From [Erwinia] mediterraneensis (lineage in GTDB: Bacteria > Pseudomonadota > Gammaproteobacteria > Enterobacterales > Enterobacteriaceae): DNA of 64,000 nucleotides. A program made the position numbers and the translations under genes. Location of the stretch: the NCBI RefSeq assembly GCF_900604315.1, contig NZ_LR026978.1, positions 310,001-374,000 on the forward strand, in the 5' to 3' direction. The notes under the pieces are model-generated. The model searched no databases. It saw only the letters and a list, made by a program, of their open reading frames with translations, and had not been told where the DNA came from. This document shows positions 60,500 through 64,000 of this stretch, piece by piece. Numbering within the stretch: position 1 is the first letter of the stretch; each line of letters starts with the position of its first letter.

Positions 60500-61096
60500 T
60501 TACAGGGGCATCAATGTATAGCCCTGATGCTCCAGTGTGGTGATGGTGACCAGACTGGACAGCGCGCGCGTTACTGAGCTGTCCACCCAGCCGAACGGAT
60601 AACGATGTCCGGCCACCGCCTGATCGCAGACCGTTACCGTTACGCCCGCCTCACGTAGTTTTCTGAACAGCGGAAGATTAGGGTTATCGACCCCGTAAAT
60701 GGCGCGATAATGCGCATTATCCAGCACAATCGGCGTGGCATTGCCGGCAATGGCGACCACAAAGCTGAGTTGTGAAAGCGGCACCCCGGAATCCACATAG
60801 AGATTAACGGTGCGCGCAACCCGATCCAGCGCATGGCTGACTTTCTGCGGCGTGATCTTGCCCTGTTCAATCTGAAACACCACTTTGTAGTGCTGGCCCC
60901 TGTCGGGATGAAAGGCGCTGTTGGCTTCCGTATGGATCGGGCCATAGCCCTGAATGGTAGGGGTCTGCCAGAACCCGGCGGCTGCGGCCGGTGGGGGATC
61001 GATCATTCGTTTTAAGCGATCGTACGCCTGAGGCGCTTTTAGCGTTATCAGCGTGGTGATAACGGCAACGGTGGCGCTGATTACCGTGGTACGCAT
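60500..61096 (-). CDS. exported DsrE-like protein, paralogue 1
   Basis: 198-residue protein with an N-terminal membrane anchor or signal (VISATVAVITTLITLK, about 5-20), then a DsrE/DsrF-like alpha/beta fold. The domain runs from VVFQIEQGK through VSHALDRVARTVNLYVDSGV and FVVAIAGNATPIV to VTVTVCDQAVAGH. The single conserved cysteine, C157, is in the position where DsrE proteins carry sulfur. It is closely similar to the next gene (shared YGVDNPNL, CDQ-V and GYGPIH/GYGKIH). The start was set at 61096 (AGGAGAAACTG before it). Location outside the cytoplasm is unusual for DsrE folds. Function unknown. Confidence 0.75.
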   Translation of the reverse strand: MRTTVISATVAVITTLITLKAPQAYDRLKRMIDPPPAAAAGFWQTPTIQGYGPIHTEANSAFHPDRGQHYKVVFQIEQGKITPQKVSHALDRVARTVNLYVDSGVPLSQLSFVVAIAGNATPIVLDNAHYRAIYGVDNPNLPLFRKLREAGVTVTVCDQAVAGHRYPFGWVDSSVTRALSSLVTITTLEHQGYTLMPL

Positions 61097-61151
61097 CAGT
61101 TTCTCCTGTTCTACAACAAAGCGCGCCCACCAGGGCACGCTGAAGTCAGGG

Positions 61152-61760
61152 TTACAGCATCAGAAAGGCATAACCTTCGTTTTGTAAGGTAGCAACGGTG
61201 GTACCGCTGGATAAGGTATGGGTGATCATCGGGTCAATCCACTCGCGCTGCAGATGGTGGAAGGCCACCGACTGGTCGCAAATCGAGACTTCAATGCCCG
61301 CTTTTTTCAGTTCGCCAATCAGCTTCAGATTAGGGTTATCCACGCCGTAGGTTTTACGAAACTGCTCATTGGTCAGCGCGGCGGGTACCGCATCGCTGTT
61401 AATGGAAACAACAAATTTCAGCTGATCGAGCGGGACGCCCGCAGCGTAATAAAGATTAGTCACACGCGCCACGCGTTCCAGACCTAAATTGGGCTGACGA
61501 ATATCGCCTTCACTTCGGTTAATCTGGAAAACAATTTTATTACTCAGGCCTGGCGTCATACCGGGATTAAATGCGGGCGTATCCACGAAATGTATTTTTC
61601 CATATCCTTCAATGGCTGGCGTACTCCAGAAATCTGCGGGCTCACTGGGTTGCTCACTGAATTTCCCGCTGACTTTATTAATCATTTCCGGTAACTCTAA
61701 AACATTGCCGCCAATAAAACCGGCAACAGCTGCTACCACAATATACGCCGCTGGACGCAT
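61152..61760 (-). CDS. exported DsrE-like protein, paralogue 2
   Basis: 202-residue paralogue of the gene 55 nt downstream, first of the pair. It has an N-terminal hydrophobic segment (AAYIVVAAVAGFIGGNVL, about 4-21), a DFWSTPAIEGYGKIHFVD linker, then a DsrE-like domain with C161 in VSICDQSVAFH. The start was set at 61760 (AGGAGAACAGATT before it); a 39-codon extension upstream has no support. The two genes look like a tandem duplication kept as an operon. A role in periplasmic sulfur or thiol chemistry would be guesswork beyond the fold. Confidence 0.75.
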   Translation of the reverse strand: MRPAAYIVVAAVAGFIGGNVLELPEMINKVSGKFSEQPSEPADFWSTPAIEGYGKIHFVDTPAFNPGMTPGLSNKIVFQINRSEGDIRQPNLGLERVARVTNLYYAAGVPLDQLKFVVSINSDAVPAALTNEQFRKTYGVDNPNLKLIGELKKAGIEVSICDQSVAFHHLQREWIDPMITHTLSSGTTVATLQNEGYAFLML

Positions 61761-62595
61761 AATCTGTTCTCCTGCCTGAGGTGATAAATAGGGTGTGGCT
61801 GTTCTCTCTGCAGCCTGGTGTCGCGCTGACAAGCGCTTTCTGACCCATCCCTTCAGCGTCAATGCCTGCTTGCGCATTGCTGCATGGAAGCAATTTTTCA
61901 GCGCACCCGTTTGCAGAGGCTTTTATCTATAACACAGAGAACTCACTTCACACGGCGCACATTATTGGCCTGCAGCGGCACGCCTCTTTTTTAATCCTCA
62001 GATGTAAGAGAATTTAATCACTCGCATTAATTGTGGCGGGAAATTAATTATGGGGCTCACTGGCGCTGTTTATTATTCTTCGCCCCTGAGAGAATATAAG
62101 GGGCTCATCTTCATTTACAGCCAGAGGAAAATAAAAACAATTGCTCACAACTGGCATAACGATAAAAATTTTTTATTTTCACTCTGGTTGTGTTGTTAAC
62201 ATTTCAGCGCTTTTTTCAGAGTATGCTTAGACAAAAAACATGCCACGTTCAGTTTTTTTGAGTAACTTTACTTAACTTTAAATTGTGTGTGTCACCGGTG
62301 CGCTTATCATGCGGCGATCTACATCAAATTTTTCAGTTATGAGAGTTTAACCACTGCACAACCTGATTAACCGGTGCTCTGATAGCCGTGCGGATGAAAT
62401 TATCGCCATCGGGTCAGGCGATTTTGCAGACGCGCAACCGGCGCAGCCCTGTCACCGCAGGTAAAAGAAAAGCCTGCGATTCCTTTCTCATCAGGCTGTG
62501 GTTAAGATAGGTGCAACACGCACAACGCCCGAATAAAAAGCCGCCTCTTTATGACGCAGACGGCGCCCATCAGGTCAATGTTACAGGATCAAGGC
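61761..62595. other. 835-bp AT-rich gap upstream of bepA
   Basis: Holds the divergent promoters of the DsrE-like pair and bepA. The left two thirds are AT-rich. A 49-codon frame at 62050-62199 has GGGA 9 nt before its ATG but no family resemblance. E. coli has perM here, divergent from bepA; it is missing. No RNA gene or terminator was recognised. Confidence 0.45.
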
Positions 62596-64000
62596 ATGCA
62601 TAACCGGTTTAAAAAAACGCTGCTGGCTGCGCTTATCACAACGCTGAGTCTTACCGCCGTCTTGCCCGCGCATGCTGACATTACCGATTCGTTACCTGAT
62701 ATAGGCACTACCGCAGGCTCTACGCTGTCGATCAATCAGGAACTGCAAATGGGCGACTTTTATGTGCGTCAGCTGCGCGCCAGCGCCCCTCTGATTAATG
62801 ACCCGTTGCTGAACCAGTATATTGACCAGCTCGGACAGAGTCTGGTGGCACATGCCGACTCGGTGCGCACGCCGTTCCACTTTTTCCTTATTCAGAATGA
62901 TGAGCTGAACGCTTTTGCCTTTTTTGGCGGCAATGTGGTGCTGCACGCGGCGCTGTTCCGCTATGCCGATAATGAAAGCCAGCTCGCCTCGGTGGTCGCG
63001 CATGAGATATCACACGTCACCCAGCGCCATCTGGCGCGTGCTATGGAGGATCAGAAACGTAACGCCCCCCTGACCTGGGTAGGAGCGCTGGGTTCTATTC
63101 TGCTGGCGATGGCGAACCCACAGGCGGGCATGGCGGCGCTGACCGGCACCCTGGCAGGCACCCGTCAGGGGATGATCAGTTTTACCCAGGGGAATGAACA
63201 GGAAGCCGACCGTATCGGCATTCAGGTGCTGCAGCGCGCCGGTTACGATCCGCAGGCGATGCCCAACTTCCTGCAAAAGCTGGCGGATCAGAGCCGTTTT
63301 TCCTCTAAACCGCCGGAAATCCTGCTTACCCACCCGCTTCCCGACAGCCGTCTGGCCGATGCGCGCAACCGCGCAAACCAGATGCGGGCGCGGACGTCCT
63401 CCTCGTCGGCCGATTTCTATCTGGCCAAAGTGCGGGTGTTGGGCATGTATGCCACAGGCCAGAACCAGCTGACCGACGACCTGCTGGAACAGTATGCTAA
63501 AGGCAACAGCCGTGAACAGCTGGCCGCCCGGTATGGCAAGGCGCTGCAATTTTTACAGGCGAAGAATTTCGCTGATGCTAAAAAGATTATTGAGCCGCTG
63601 CTGGCCAAACAGCCGGATAACGTCTGGTTGCTCGACATTATGACCGACATCGATATTGGCCTGAATCAGCCGCAGCAGGCGGCAAGGCGACTGGCAGCTC
63701 TGGCGAGCAACAACCAGAGTCCCGTTATCCAGCTGAACCTGGCTAACGCCTGGGTCGAGGCGAAACAGCCGGCTAATGCCATCCGCGTGCTCAATCGCTA
63801 CACCTGGGCGCATCGTGACGATCCCAACGGCTGGGAGCTGCTGGCCCAGGCGGCTGCGGCCCAGGGACTGCGCGATGAAGAGCTGTCGGCACGCGCTGAA
63901 GGTTTAGCCCTGCATGGTCAGCTTGATCAGGCGATTACCGCGCTGAGCAGCGCCAGCGCGACGGTGCCGCTCGGCAGCCTGAAGCAGGCGCGCTACGACG
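62596..64000 (+). CDS. bepA: periplasmic chaperone/protease BepA (cut by right edge)
   Basis: Periplasmic M48 metalloprotease and chaperone that helps LptD assembly and removes stalled outer-membrane proteins. 468 codons are present; by E. coli length (487) roughly 18 residues are missing. The signal peptide ends near residue 27 (LPAHA). The zinc motif is H136-E-I-S-H140, as in E. coli. An active-site lid and [16 protein letters not shown] with the third ligand Glu follow. C-terminal TPR repeats run from about 310. The ATG at 62596 has AGG elements just before it. Former name yfgC. Confidence 0.95.
   Translation, partial: MHNRFKKTLLAALITTLSLTAVLPAHADITDSLPDIGTTAGSTLSINQELQMGDFYVRQLRASAPLINDPLLNQYIDQLGQSLVAHADSVRTPFHFFLIQNDELNAFAFFGGNVVLHAALFRYADNESQLASVVAHEISHVTQRHLARAMEDQKRNAPLTWVGALGSILLAMANPQAGMAALTGTLAGTRQGMISFTQGNEQEADRIGIQVLQRAGYDPQAMPNFLQKLADQSRFSSKPPEILLTHPLPDSRLADARNRANQMRARTSSSSADFYLAKVRVLGMYATGQNQLTDDLLEQYAKGNSREQLAARYGKALQFLQAKNFADAKKIIEPLLAKQPDNVWLLDIMTDIDIGLNQPQQAARRLAALASNNQSPVIQLNLANAWVEAKQPANAIRVLNRYTWAHRDDPNGWELLAQAAAAQGLRDEELSARAEGLALHGQLDQAITALSSASATVPLGSLKQARYD

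Noticed and set aside
62050-62199. 49-codon frame upstream of bepA
   Set aside because: Weak ribosome site and no conserved features; kept only as part of the gap description.

Overview
The window is a 64 kb piece of a gamma-proteobacterial chromosome. Gene order follows the E. coli K-12 stretch from ypeC-mntH-nupC through gltX, ligA-zipA-cysZ-cysK-ptsHI-crr, cysMAWTP, hemF, maeB-talA-tktB, acrD, dapE, purC-bamC-dapA and bcp to bepA. Protein lengths and motifs are enterobacterial. The differences from E. coli point to Erwiniaceae, most likely Pantoea or a close relative: ipdC sits at the left edge, ampH and ansP lie inside the block, and ucpA, yfeX, amiA, the eut operon, narQ and perM are absent. 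This placement is inference; no 16S gene is present.

Layout. 1-5.3 kb: the 5' part of ipdC (indole-3-acetate route), a divergent aldo-keto reductase, ypeC, mntH with a MntR box, and nupC. 5.4-9.7 kb: a tight four-gene sulfur operon (flavin monooxygenase, sulfonate-binding protein, thiol dioxygenase-like cupin, four-domain rhodanese) with overlapping ends. 9.7-11.2 kb: an AT-rich accessory stretch at the 3' side of two tRNA-Ala genes. It carries one unrecognised gene whose C-terminus holds two eukaryotic-style PPxY motifs in a tandem repeat. 11.2-15.7 kb: tRNA-Ala pair, an FNT-family channel, yfeC, gltX, then a val-val-val-lys tRNA operon. The operon is followed by about 2.75 tandem ~180-bp units, each starting with a copy of the tRNA-Lys 3' end and a terminator. 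15.7-18.4 kb: an FlxA-like gene with a sigma-28 promoter, yfeR/yfeH, ypeB.

18.4-31.5 kb is core: ligA, zipA, cysZ, cysK, the PTS operon, cysM and cysPTWA. Sulfate uptake (CysPTWA, CysZ) and both cysteine synthases (CysK, CysM) therefore lie within 10 kb. With the left-hand organosulfur operon the window is rich in sulfur assimilation. 31.8-46 kb: yfeY-yfeZ-ypeA, hemF, maeB, talA-tktB (malate and pentose-phosphate metabolism), ampH, ypfG, a 666-bp gene-free gap with an orphan CRP site, nudK, ansP and a BhsA/YhcN-like gene. 46-64 kb: narP (where E. coli has narQ), acrD, the 19-residue ypfM, yffB-dapE-ypfN, ypfH, tmcA, ypfJ, purC (PurR box), bamC, dapA, gcvR, bcp, two tandem DsrE-like exported paralogues, an 835-bp gap, and bepA cut by the right edge.

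The items that stand out most are the PPxY protein near 10.2-11.1 kb, the RtT-like repeats after tRNA-Lys, the self-contained organosulfur operon and the orphan CRP site. Statements about homology rest on recognising family sequences by eye; no searches were run.
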